Notes under the pieces: model-generated
Databases searched by the model: none
Told to the model about the DNA's origin: nothing
Seen by the model: the letters and a program-made list of their open reading frames with translations, nothing else
NCBI GenBank assembly: GCA_024345305.1
Contig: BRON01000019.1
Span: forward strand, 682,001-746,000
Reading direction: 5' to 3'
Length of the DNA stretch: 64,000 nucleotides
Source of the DNA: Mrakia gelida
Taxonomy: Eukaryota > Basidiomycota > Tremellomycetes > Cystofilobasidiales > Mrakiaceae
Made by a program: the position numbers and the translations under genes
In this document: in pieces, positions 1 to 10,620 of the stretch
How positions within the stretch are numbered: the stretch's first letter is position 1
Layout of the letters: each line of letters opens with the position of its first letter

Positions 1-752
1 GGAAGAAGGTGAGGTGGAGAGGGTCGAGGTGAGGGATGATGGCTCGGAGGAGGAGGTGGAGGCCGATTCCGAGGGGAGGGATGGCGAGGGTTGAGATGCT
101 GAGGTTGTTGAGTTTGAGTCCGGTCGAGGAGGAGAAGGAGAGGAGACGCGTGGGAGGTGAGAGACGAAGGTCTGCGATGAGAGAACCTGCGACGGTTTGC
201 TGCTTCTGGCCGTTGGAAACGATCGAGCCGGGAAGGAAGCAGAGGGAGTAGGTCCTTGAGGTAGGGAGAGGCAGGAAAGTGAGGGTATGTGTCTTTTGAA
301 GACCGAGATGAGGTCGGAGTCGACTCGACGACGGGATGAAGGAGGGCTGAGGTTCGTCGAGCAAAGTTGAACGAAGTCGAATCAGCTTCGTGTCCCCATT
401 CTCGAGATGCGAAGCTGAGACATAGAGGCACTCACGAGGTAGAAGAGAGCGTACAAGCTCTCGACGGAAGAGATCACGATGTCTTTGTAGAGAAGAGGTC
501 CAGCGACGGCAGCCATCGAGAACGAGACTTCGACGAGGTTGACGAGCGTTTGTCGGTCGTCGCACTTCCGAACGATCTCGGAGAGGATGTCGAAGGGCAA
601 CTTTGCGAGGGATCTCTGTTGAAGATCGAAAGAAGCGGGAGGAAGGAAGGGGAAGAGCGAGAGAGAAGGAAGGAAGGGGAGAGGGAGATTTCGATTGAGC
701 TGTCCTCCTCGATTCTTGGCCACGCTGAGGGACTTACCGAAGCCGAGCGCAT
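1..752 (-). CDS. F-box-like protein, 3' end outside window
   Basis: Three exons are read on the minus strand: 752-738 (MRSAS), 615-436 and 346 to beyond position 1. Exon 2 opens with the F-box core, LAKLPFDILSEIVRKC, followed about 25 residues later by AGPLLYKDIVI. Exon 3 is Leu-rich and ends at the window edge near PHLDPLHLTFF, which matches the HFNPVRCEY / HLNPLRCEF segment of sibling copies. F-box proteins normally recruit substrates to SCF ubiquitin ligases through Skp1; that role is inferred from the family. The tiny first exon followed by a phase-0 intron (GTAAGT to CAG) is shared with the copies at 980, 9080, 14331, 26725 and 28399. It is transcribed divergently from the copy at 980, from about 230 bases of shared upstream DNA. 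No disabling mutation is visible in the part present. Confidence 0.75.
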
Positions 753-979
753 GCCTTTCGAGGAACGAGAAGTCGACAGAGCTGAGCCGTAGGATATGAG
801 ACGTCGAGGAAATGTGGAGAACTCTGTGGCGAGAGAGGGAGGAAGGAGATGGACGTCGAGAGTCACGAGGCAAAGGATTGAAGGTCGACCTTTTCCCTCC
901 TTCCCTCTTTGCCTTTCGACCTCGACAACCGCTTTCCTTGTCCCTCTTGCTCGCTTACCGTTCTCCCAAAGACTGAAAC

Positions 980-2165
980 ATGCTCTCATCGGTGAGCTCA
1001 TTAGAGTTTCTGCTCCAAGATGGAGATGCTGGGTCGCTGACGTTCTCCTGCCTTCGTACGTTCGCCACCTTCCCTCGCTCGTTGCCTTCCTTCTCCCTCC
1101 CAGTCCTCCCCTCTTCTCACCTCGAACTGGCTCAAGGCCGAGGCACGTCTCCCTCACGTCCTCGAGCACATCGTCGCAGAATGCGATCTCTCAACCCTCG
1201 CAGCCGTCGCTCGCACCTCCTCGGGCGGACTGGCTGCCACGACTCCTCATCTCTACCGAAGCATCCTCGTTTCCGACCCCGCCACCTTGCTCCGTGTCTT
1301 CTACCTCGTGAGCTTCTCACTTTCGCATAATGTATACATAGATGGTTTCTGACTTTCGCTTGTCTTCCTGCCATTCAAACAGCCCATCAATCTTCTCGCT
1401 CGTCCTCAATCGAAGAGCGTCCTCCTCCAACGACCCAACCCTCTCCTTCACCTCACCCATCTCACCCTCTCCATCCCCGCCGATCACCTCGAGGAGATTT
1501 TCGAAATCTACTTCCCTGCCATCTCAGGATCTCCGCCCCCAATGGCGAGACTCAAGCGAGATCATCTCGCCAGAACAGGAGGGTCCTCGTCCGTCACTCA
1601 CCCGCATCCTCTCGAACACCTCTCCGTTATCCTTCCTGCAAGGGACGTCGTCGAGATCTACTACGGATTCTACTCCCTCCTCATCTTCCCGAACTTCAAC
1701 CCAGTTCATCTCGAGTTGGGCATCGAGCAGGACTGACGCCCAGGACACGTCCGTCTCGGACAGAATCCCCTCGAGACCTCGTTCCTCCAAAACTGGACCT
1801 CCCTTCGAAGCATCGAGATGAGAGCTATCACCATCGCAAAGTGCAGCCCTCATCAACAAGGAAGTCGAGGCCGAGACACTCCCTTCTTCGCGTTCTGGCC
1901 TCATCGAGGAGTCGACCATCCTCTCGAGCTCGTCTTCGATTTCGCTTGGGCGGAGACAGGATACTCTGAAGCGTGTGATGCGAGAAGGTTTGAGCATATG
2001 GTTCTGGAGGCTGGGTTGGAGACGGATATGGGTGGAAGCTTGGGAAAGGGAAGCGTGATCGTGAGGGTTCGAGCTGGCGAGGAGGAGAAACTGGCGAGGA
2101 GGGAGTTTGAGGCGTTGGAGATGGACGAAGAGATTAGGGATAGGGTTCGATTCGAGATCGTTTGA
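980..2165 (+). pseudogene. F-box-like gene with an in-frame TGA
   Basis: Exons 980-991 (MLSS), 1104-1307 and 1383-2165. Exon 2 carries the F-box core (RLPHVLEHIVAECDLSTLAA, then TPHLYRSILV). Exon 3 continues with the family's LTHLTLSI and NFNPVHLEL segments. At 1734-1736 the codon is TGA in frame (GAC TGA CGC), yet the same frame stays open for another 142 codons to a TGA at 2163-2165, and that stretch still looks like family sequence (NWTSLRSIEM). I tested GT-AG introns that would remove the stop; none keeps frame. Either the copy is recently inactivated, or it makes a protein shortened by over 40%, or the stop is read through. A single-base assembly error is also possible. Without the stop it would be 332 codons. 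Confidence 0.7.
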
Positions 2166-3102
2166 AGGGTGCTCGAATGGGATTTAGCTTCCTTTTTGGG
2201 TTGTTCGATGATCATCAACGTCGCGTATCAGCCTGTTCCCGAGTGAAGAACCAAACTTGCAAGTTGACCGACGCGTCGACGACCTCCGCCCTCCCTCTCT
2301 CGTTCGCCTCGCCTTCCAGTCAACTCGCTGGACTAATCTTCCGAGCGAGTGTCCGGAACCCCGTTTGAGAGGAGTTCCATCACCGTTCTCACCGATCTGG
2401 GCAAGAACGGTCGCGACGAGTCGAGAAACGAGGGCATCCCAACAACAACGTCACCCCTCGCTTTGCTTCCAAGGAAAATTGACCGAAGCCCGCTCTCTCA
2501 GACAGCCTCGTCCCACTCTCGAGCCCTACGATGCTTGTTGAATCGCCTCTACTGTACCTATCTTCCGCAAATCTCCCGAAGAGGCGAGGCTCGCGCACCG
2601 ACAAAACGCGGTCTTGTTCCGAAACGCGTCGTCGTCTGGCCACTCTCCTTCCAAGACCAATCTTTCAACTCTAACTCAGCTGGATGCATCCTTTACCGAA
2701 CAGCTTCGTGTTCTTCCTTCCTTCGAAACCTTCAGGAGAGGACGTCGAGGTCGTCCAGCCCTTTCCAGCCCGAGAGGAGTCGAGGGTCTTTTTTCGACGC
2801 GGAAAAGAGGCAGCGTCATCCGTCCTCAAGTTTTCGCGTCCCTCCTTTTTGATCGCAACTTTTCACTTGACCGAACTGTAGATATCCATGCCCGGATTCG
2901 TCCCAGCTCTCTTTGTCCACGACTTCTCTACCAAAAAGGTGGGTTTTGAGGGGAACGGAAGACCTCCCATTGGCCGCGAGCTCTCCTTTTCCGCTTCAAA
3001 TCCACTTCCGTTCCCTCCCTCCGTCTCCTCCCAACTACAACAACCCCTTCCCCCCAACTTTTCCCACCACCACTCCCCCTTCCTCTCACCTACCCAACTA
3101 AA
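2166..3102. other. gene-free region upstream of cytochrome c
   Basis: No recognisable gene on either strand; open frames here are low-complexity Ser/Arg/Pro readings. The last 100 bases before the cytochrome c start are pyrimidine-rich, as expected for a strong fungal promoter and leader. CCAAT-type pentamers occur at 2658-2662 and, inverted, at 2969-2973. Confidence 0.5.
2969..2973 (-). promoter_or_regulatory. inverted CCAAT box upstream of cytochrome c
   Basis: The sequence ATTGG (CCAAT on the minus strand) lies about 130 bases before the cytochrome c ATG, in the context CCCATTGGCC. In fungi, respiratory genes including cytochrome c are commonly activated by the Hap2/3/5 complex through CCAAT boxes. 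That this box is used here is inference; a pentamer is expected often by chance. Confidence 0.3.
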
Positions 3103-4453
3103 ATGTCGTTCGCTCCTGGAGATCTCGCTAAGGGTGCCGGTCTTTTCAAGGTGAGCAGCTCTTCCTTGCCATCCCTCCCTCTCTTTCCTCGTCTTTTTAC
3201 TCGCTCCTCAGCCCCCTTCCTCCAAGTCTCTCGAGCTCACACCTTCCTCCCTCCTTCCTTCTACTCCAGACCCGATGCGCTCAGTGCCACACTGTTGAGG
3301 CTGGAGGAGCTCACAAGGTTCGTTTCATCCTTCGATCCTGCTAAAAAGGGAAGGAAAAGAGAGGGAAGAGGAAAGAGAGAGTGGAGTCGCCCATGCTGAC
3401 GTCGAGTCCGGTCAACTTCCGCTCGTCATCCCTTCTCTTCCTATCGCTCTCTCACTGCACATAGGTCGGACCCAACCTTCACGGCATGTTGTGAGTACTA
3501 CTCTCGACTTCCACGCTTGCTCGAAGCTCTCGCGATCCGCAACGAAGGACGGAAACCCACGAGCTCGAGCTGATCCCTCCGATCCCCTCTTTTCTTTCTT
3601 TCCTTTCCTTCCCTCTCTCTAGCGGTCGAAAGTCCGGACAGGCTGAGGGATTCTCGTACACCGCTGCCAACGTCAACAAGGCCGTCACTTGGTTCGTTTC
3701 ACTCTTCATCGTCCTTCATCGAAGTTCTACAAAGTGCCAGTCTGAGCTGACGTCTCGCCCTCTCTTTGACCTTTCTTCTGACAACAGGGAGTCGCAGACC
3801 CTCTTCGAGTACCTCGAGAACCCTAAGAAGTACGTACACGCACTCTCTCGTCCCTTTTCAGTCCTCTGCTGGAAGGAGGGCGTTGGGCGAATCGGATCCC
3901 TCGGCGTCGTGGACCGAACAAGTTTGGAAGACAAGGGAGGGTCCGCCGTGAAGGAGAGGGAGCTGCTGGAGCTCTACTATGAGCTTCAGATCTCTCTCTT
4001 CTACTCGGACCCACTCTATCGACCTCGCCCTATGTCTCAGGATGTCCAGACCAGCTTCGATCCACCCACCAAGCCCTAAATCCACCCGGCTAGCTCTTGC
4101 GCGTGGAACTGCAAGCTGACCTTCGACCCTTCCTCCCTCTCACCTCTCAGGTACATCCCTGGAACCAAGATGGCCTTCGCCGGTCTTAAGAAGGCTAAGG
4201 ACAGAAACGATCTCGTCACCTGGCTCGGAGTTCGTCCCTTTTCCTTTCCCTCTAGGCCACGCCTGCCTCCTTTGATTCCCGAAGCTGACCTCCCTCCTCC
4301 TTCCCCTTCTCGCGTCTGCTCTCCCTTCCTTCCCTTCCTTCTCCTCCTATAGGACGCCGTACGTTCCCTTCCCTCCTCTGCTCTCTCTCACCCGTCTTAC
4401 GAGCCCAGACTGACCTCCTTCGCCTTCGTCTTCGTCTCCTCCAGTGCAAGTAA
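3103..4453 (+). CDS. CYC1: cytochrome c
   Basis: Mobile haem protein of the mitochondrial intermembrane space, carrying electrons from complex III to complex IV. Exons 3103-3150, 3270-3317, 3465-3490, 3623-3691, 3788-3829, 4151-4229, 4353-4358 and 4445-4453 give 108 residues, the usual length. Seen directly: haem motif CAQCH at residues 19-23, GPNLHGMFGRKSG, and the axial Met85 in PGTKMAFAG, followed by the conserved [10 protein letters not shown]. The C-terminus DACK is reached only through a 6-nt exon (GACGCC); it parallels the yeast ending KKACE, which supports the join. Every intron inspected has CTGAC or a close match near its acceptor. Several donors are GTTCGT rather than GTAAGT. Intron 5 is unusually long (321 nt). 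Confidence 0.95.
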
Positions 4454-4926
4454 ACCCCAGCTCCAGCGAGCTCTTCCGGTTTACGTTGTATCGACTCTTT
4501 TTTAATTTCACCCACCTCCACACACCCACCACCACTTCACCCACTCCCACACCATTTTACAAACCCGTATACGCATGTGCCCTTTAGACGTTTCCTCTTA
4601 CCTCCTTTATCGAACGGATACGTTCTGCTCTGCTCGTTACCTTCTCTTCGTTCGTTCTGCCTCCTAGCATATCTTCTACCTTGCTCGCTCGCTTCTCTTT
4701 GTTTCTGAGAGTGCTCACTTATAGACACCCAACCCCTCACCTCTCGCCCACCGCCCTTTCCTCAGAAAGAAGAGAAAGGAAAGTCGACGCGTCGAGACCC
4801 ACTTCTGAGAAGCAGCCTCGGTCGCTCGCGCGAGCTCGAGTCGAAAGCTGCGTCCCCGCTCTCCTTCTCCCAACCGCCTCCCTCCCTCTCCTCCTTCTCT
4901 TTCTCTTTTAAAGGAGTCAAACAGGG
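4454..4926. other. intergenic, cytochrome c to RING gene
   Basis: 3' flank of cytochrome c and pyrimidine-rich leader of the next gene (AGGAGTCAAACAGGG just before the ATG at 4927). Nothing else recognised. Confidence 0.4.
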
Positions 4927-7900
4927 ATGCCTCGTCATCCTAAGTCCTCCCTACCTCCCAACCCAGGACAAGCATACAACCTGCCCCTCATCCCACCCGT
5001 TGCTGGTCCCTCCTCCTCTCAACTTCGCCACCCTCACGCTTCCTCGAAGAGAAGACGCTCGAAACCTTGGAGTGCTCCTGCTCCTGCTCCTGCTGCTGCT
5101 TCTGGTGGGGGACCGTCTGCTACTCCTGAAGCGGCTGGGAGAGGGAGGAGTGCTTCTTCTACTGCTGTGGGTGCTGAGGAAGGATCAGGGGAAGGAGTCG
5201 GAGTTGGAGCGAGTGGGAGTGGGTCAACGAGCAAGAAGAGGAAGAGGAAGGGGACTGTGGTAGCTGGAGCGAATGCGAGTGGGAGTGGTGGGGCTGGGAG
5301 AGAAGGGAGTAGAGATGGGGAGAGGAGGGAGAGTGGGAGTGTCGAGAGTGGTGCAGGAGGTGGAGGAGGTGGGGACAGGGAGAGGGAGGACAGGCAGACG
5401 AGTCGGTTCTTTGATGGTCAGTCGTCGTTTTCTTTTGTATATTTTTGTTGGAGGGTGGGTTTGTGGGCTAGAGATGATGGAGAAGAGTGGTAGGGAGGCA
5501 GGAAGGCGAGGTGGGCGGAGAGGGGAGGGACGAGGTGAGGAGAGGTGGAAGGAGCTCGAGCTCGACTTGGCCGTCCTCTCTTCCATCTCCCTCTGCTACA
5601 GCTTTTCGTTCTACCTTTCGAGCATTCTGCTCGACGCACCAGCTCAAACATGTTGCTGTCTCGTTCGCCGAAGAAACTTCACGCTGACCTTCCTCCCCTC
5701 GTTCTCGTTCGCTACAGCTCCCGAAGCAGGACCTTCCTCCCAATCCTCGAAGGACAGGAAAGGCAAAGCTAGAGCTTCTCCTCTTCTTCAGGATGTCAAC
5801 AAGGACGAAGCTAAGAGCAGCAAGAAGTCGTCCGAGAAGGAGAAGAAGAAACAGGTTCGTTCTCGTCTCTCTCTTTCTCGAGTCGAGCTCGAGCACGAAC
5901 GAGTTGAAGCTCACCTTCTCCTTCCCTTCCTCTCGTTCAGACATCTACGCCGAAAGCCATCGTCTCACCAGGCTACATCCCCATCTCAGCTCTCTCCCTC
6001 ACCACCACCGCCGCCGCTGTCTCTCCTCCTGCCAACGTCCCCGAAGCAAGTGGAAGTGGAAGTGGGAACGGAGCGAGCGGAGCTTTGAAGGAACGAGCTC
6101 GACGAATGAAGGAGGTGGAGGATCTGGCGAGGGAGAGAGCTGGGAAGGAGGCGGAGATGAAGGAGTTGAAGCTTGGAGAGGATAGGTTGAGGAGGGAGTT
6201 GGGGTTCAAGGATTCGGTGAGTCTAGGAGAACGTCGTTGGGTGGAGCGAGGAATGGTTTGGGAGACGAGACTGAACTGACGCGAGTTTGGACGGTTGAGT
6301 TTGATAGGAGCTCGAGGCTCAGAAGGACACGCTTGCGAGAGTGAAGGACTCGTTGACTTGCAACATCTGCATGGAGTTGCTGTGGCAGCCTTACCTGTTA
6401 GTCTCGTCTCGTTCGTTTTCGACGCGTCGTTCGAAGCTCGTTTCTGACGCGTCGTCTTCTGGTCCCTTCATCGCAGTCTCTCTCCATGTGGTCACACCGC
6501 CTGCTTCACCTGGTACGTCTCTTCTCTTCTGTTCCACCCACCCTCATAAACCTGGCTGACAATCTCTCCTTCCTTGTCGTCCTCGTTCGCACGCTCAGCT
6601 TGAAAGCCTGGTTCCTCTCTCCCCAACCCGACGACCAACCTCTCCTCCCTCCTCGGCAGCGACCCAAATCCTGCCCCAATTGCCGAGGTGCCGTCGTTGT
6701 CCCTCCTACGCCGATCTACATCATCAAGGACCTCGTTCACAACGTCGCCGGAAGACTCTCGTTGCTCGAGGGTGGAGCTGGTCAGCCTGAGCCTGAGGGA
6801 GCGGAGCCGTGGAGAGGAATCTTCGAGGAGGGCGAGATCAGGAGGAGAGGGATGAGGGATGACGAGGATGGAGTGGATCGATGTGGTGAGTCTTGATGTT
6901 CTCTCGTTCGCCGTTTCGATGTTGAGGACTTGGACGCGTGACTGACGCGTCCTCCCTCCCTTCTCGTTCGAACCCAAACAGTGGACTGTGGCTACGAGAT
7001 CAACGAAGGTTCCTGCGTCAACTGCGGAGCCGTCTACCTCGACAACGATGACTCTGATGGATCCCTCGAAGCGGACGATCTCGTTGGGTTCCTCTACGGA
7101 GACGGGCAAGACCACGACGACGATGGACCTGGATTCGAGTTTGGAGAAGAGAGCGACGACGGACACGACGAGAGTGACGATGGGAGCTTGGATGGGTTCC
7201 TGGTGGACGATGAGGAGGCTATCGTGTCTGGGACGGATACGGAGGACGATGATTCGGACGTCGAGGGAGATGAGTTGGTCAGTTCGCGCATCGTTCTCTC
7301 GTTCGACGCGCTCCTGCTCACTCGAGCCTTCTTTCTTTACCCCATTACAGGACGAAGAGACCTCTCGAGCTCTTCTTACTGCCAGGGGAGCGAACGACGC
7401 TATGATTGATGTGAGTTTGATCTCGTCTTCGTTCGTTCCTTGCTCCCCTTTGCGTCCTCGACGCGTCAACTTACTTTCCGTCCTCTCCTCTCCCTCTTCC
7501 CACAGCGCTTCCACCTCAAGCTCTCCGGCCACCACATCCGAGCTCTCATCCCCTCCACCCTCTACCCCGAAGACCCTCATCGCCTCACCATCAAGAACGA
7601 CATCTTCATCGGTCCAAACGACCCCTACGGCGACCGCTTCATCCTCACCTACCTTCGCGGCCATCGCTCAGGACGAAAGTGGCTTCGAGAGGAGAAGGCT
7701 GCTCGAGCCGCCACTGGACCTGTCGCTGGAGGGAGGAGGAACAACCGCAGAGGACGAAGAGGAGAGAGGGAGTTCAGTTTGGGGAGTTTCGCAGACGACG
7801 AAGGGAGCGAAGCAGAGGAGAGGATGATCGATCTCGACGAGAGTGACGACGATCTTCCTCTTCGACAGCAACAGCAGCAGAGGAGGGCTAGGTCGAACGG

Positions 7901-8644
7901 GGTGCCTCCTTCGGTGGGGTACGGGGGTGCGAGGAGGACGATCGAGTTGAGTGATTCGGAGGACGAGGAGGAGGAGGAAGAGGTGGTGGAGAGACCTGCG
8001 AGAGGAGGTGCTGGGAAGAAGAGAGCGAGGAGGGTTGCTTCGAGCGACGAGGACGAGGAGGAGGATGTGGAGATGTCTGTTGGAGGGACCGGAGGTGGGA
8101 GCAGGAACGCTGTGGCTTCGTCGTCGCGTCGGTGAGTGATTCGCGTCTCGTCTCGTTTTCTCTCTTCGTTTTCGGACTTCCGAAACCGTCCAACTGACCC
8201 CTCCTCTTTGATCTTCCTCTCTCTATCAGACGACTTCCCTCCTCCTCTTCCTCGTCCGCTTCTCCCCAACCCATCCCCTCCTCCCGACTTCGATCTTCCC
8301 GCCGAAGCAACACCCTCCCTTCCAACTCTCCCGCACCCAACCTCCACGCAGACTCCGACTCCGACTCCTCCGACCAGGACGAGGATGCCTCCGACGCGTC
8401 TTCCGGCCACAGCGTCAAGACTAAGAGTCGACTCGCTCAACTCAGGAAGATGTACGGGAAGGCGGGATCGGACGACGAGGAGGAGGAGGACGACGACGAT
8501 CCTGATGGGTTGAACATGCTTGGAGACGGAGGGAGGAACGACGAGGGACCTGATGGGGATGGGTACGATGAGGAGGATGCGGGAGCCTGGGGAGCTGAGG
8601 GAGGAGGCGAGGAGGGTGGGGACGGAGGAGAGATTTGGTACTAA
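4927..8644 (+). CDS. large acidic RING-finger protein, Psh1-like
   Basis: Ten exons (4927-5416, 5718-5854, 5941-6216, 6308-6396, 6477-6512, 6599-6886, 6982-7276, 7351-7410, 7506-8131, 8230-8644) join in frame to 903 residues. The N-terminus is Pro/Ser/Gly-rich with a basic stretch (SSKRRRSKPW) suitable as a nuclear signal. A charged coiled-coil-like segment precedes a C3HC4 RING: TCNICMELLW, then SPCGHTACFTCLKAWF, then SCPNCRGAV, assembled over three exons. A second Cys pair pattern follows (VDCGYEINEGSCVNCGAVY). The rest is very acidic, with long Asp/Glu/Ser runs. The RING resembles yeast Psh1, the E3 that destroys mislocalised CENP-A, in spacing and in the SPCGH...CLKAWF stretch, but Psh1 is less than half this length. 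E3 ubiquitin ligase activity is inferred from the RING; the Psh1 link is tentative. Confidence 0.75.
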
Positions 8645-9079
8645 GGAGGGGGACGCGTGGTAGCTACGAGTGCGATTCAACATCTTTCCTGGTCGTGACT
8701 TTCGGTCTTCGCTTCGTCGTCGAGAACGATGCGCCATGATAGGCCATCGACATCAAGCGAGAAGAGAGAGGGGACGAGAAGATGGGGAAGGGAAGATGGC
8801 GGTGAGAAGGTGAGCTCGAAAAGTGTGAGCTCACGCTTCCCTTCCTTCCCTCCTCGTCGTTCGAGGCCGCGTTCCTATTGTGTCACACAAGTCAAGAACT
8901 GTACAGAAGTATCCAGTACCGATAACTATCGTACGATGGTCGAAAATCCTGTCTCGTTCTTCGGTCGTCAGGGAGACAGACGATCGAGTCGGCCGTTCGA
9001 CCGAGTCCCACCCTCTCGCCTTCCTTCTCCTGACGTCCATCATCCCTCCTTCCCTCCGCTTCGTTTGGGTCGTCTCGAC
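8645..9079. other. intergenic
   Basis: No gene recognised; contains downstream sequence of the RING gene and the presumed promoter of the F-box-like gene at 9080. Confidence 0.4.
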
Positions 9080-10096
9080 ATGCCAGAGGTCAGTTCGGGT
9101 ATACACCTACCCCATGGGGGACTTCAAGGCTGACAAAATATATCTCTCGTCTCTCACAGGAACCCTCAACTCTCCCAACCTTGCCTTGGGATCTCGTCCT
9201 CCTCATCATCCAATCCTGCGACTCCTCCACTCTCCTCACTCTCTGCCTCGTCTCGTTCGACTTCCTAGCAGCAGCGAACCCTCTCCTCTATCGATCCATC
9301 GAGTTCAAATCGTTCGAAGAGCTGAGACAGCTCTTCAAAGAGAGGAAGTCTAACGACGAGTCAGAGGCGAGCTCGATCTCCCTCCCTCCCTCCTCCCATT
9401 CCTTCGAGCCCTGACCTCCCCCCACTTTCCCCTCTCTCCACCCAGCCCACCTCCCGCCTAACCCCCCACCTCTCCCTACACAACCTCACCCACCTAACCC
9501 TAACCTTCACCTCCCTAACCTCCCAATCCCCCCTCCCAGACAACTCCTCCCACCTCGCCTTCCCCTCCACCCCCCTAGACCTCACCTCCCTCACCATCTC
9601 CCTCAACCCGACCCTCTGCTGGTCCCTTCTCCAACGTCTCTACCGCCACCTTCTCCCTCATCTCAACCCCCTCCGCTGCGAATTCATCGTCCCCAACCCC
9701 CCTCAATACGGTCTTCGACTCAAAACCCTCCCCACCGCCCTCGACGGATGGACGCGACTTGAAGTCCTTGTGTTCGACGGAGTGGCGCCGTATACGTATA
9801 GAGCAAATGGGAACCAACCTGCTGGGTTACCAGGGCCGGTGTGGAAGGGGCTGAGGGAGCTGAGGTGGGGGTTGAAGGGGATTCCGCCTGTCTTGGAGGA
9901 GGAGGGTGGGGAGACTAGTGTTTGGGCGTCGTTGGAGAGGTTGACGGCTGTGGATTCGGGGTGGAAGTATGGGGAGATGAGGGATGGGGCGGTGGTTGTG
10001 GTGGTGGAGACGGAAGGGGAGAGGGAGGAGGTGGAGAAGGCGTTGGAGAGGTTGACGACGTTGAGGGAGAAGTTCTCGGTTGCGGTGGAGGGTTGA
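9080..10096 (+). CDS. F-box-like protein
   Basis: Exons 9080-9088 (MPE), 9160-9366 and 9446-10096 give 288 residues, against 289 for the sibling at 14331. Exon 2 has the F-box core (TLPWDLVLLIIQSC, then ANPLLYRSIEF). Exon 3 has the family's LTHLTLTF and HLNPLRCEF segments. The second intron has no GT donor in the right phase: both GT choices give an immediate stop, whereas a GC donor (GAG|GCGAGC, intron 9367-9445) keeps phase 0 and restores the family alignment, and CTGAC sits near its acceptor. I therefore read a GC-AG intron rather than a pseudogene. The short first exon matches siblings, but its ATG is the least certain point. Substrate adaptor of an SCF ubiquitin ligase is inferred only from the family. 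Confidence 0.7.
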
Positions 10097-10620
10097 GCGA
10101 GTTGCCGAGTCTGTTGACGTCCTATATGACGTACGAGCTGCATCAGACGACCTTTCTCTTCATCTTTGTTCCCTTGTTTCCCTTAGCCATCTGGAATTCC
10201 GTCGATGTTCGTTCGCTGCGTCGTCTCGCGTCAAGACGAGACGAGGCGCGAGACCGGTACCTCTCGCCCAGCTTCATCTTTGCAGATCAAGCAGACTGCT
10301 TCTCGTAGATAGAGCCTTTGTTACGAACTGAACGATGAGGAGCTCTCTCCCCTCTCTCTCGGTCTCTTTCTCGAGCTCGCGCTGCTCGAGAGCAAAAGCA
10401 AGCAGGCAAACATCGAATGATCCCTCGAGAAAAAAGAAGAAGACAAAAAGCAAAGCGAAAAGCGAGTCGAAGCGAAGGAGACCAAGTAGGTGTGCAGTGC
10501 AGTAAGCGAAGCGAAGTGAAGAGTGAAGAAAGAAAAGAAAAGAAACGAGAAGAATCGAACGCGACGAGCCTTGAGCCCCCGAACCGACGCGAAGCGAAGG
10601 CGGAACCGAACCGAGCTGAT
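10097..10620. other. convergent intergenic region
   Basis: Lies between the 3' ends of the F-box-like gene and UBC9. Purine-rich on the plus strand (GAAGCGAAGCGAAG-type stretches). No gene or RNA recognised. Confidence 0.4.

Noticed and set aside
5273..6088. 271-codon plus-strand frame inside the RING gene
   Set aside because: Runs through an intron and out of phase with the RING reading; no family match.
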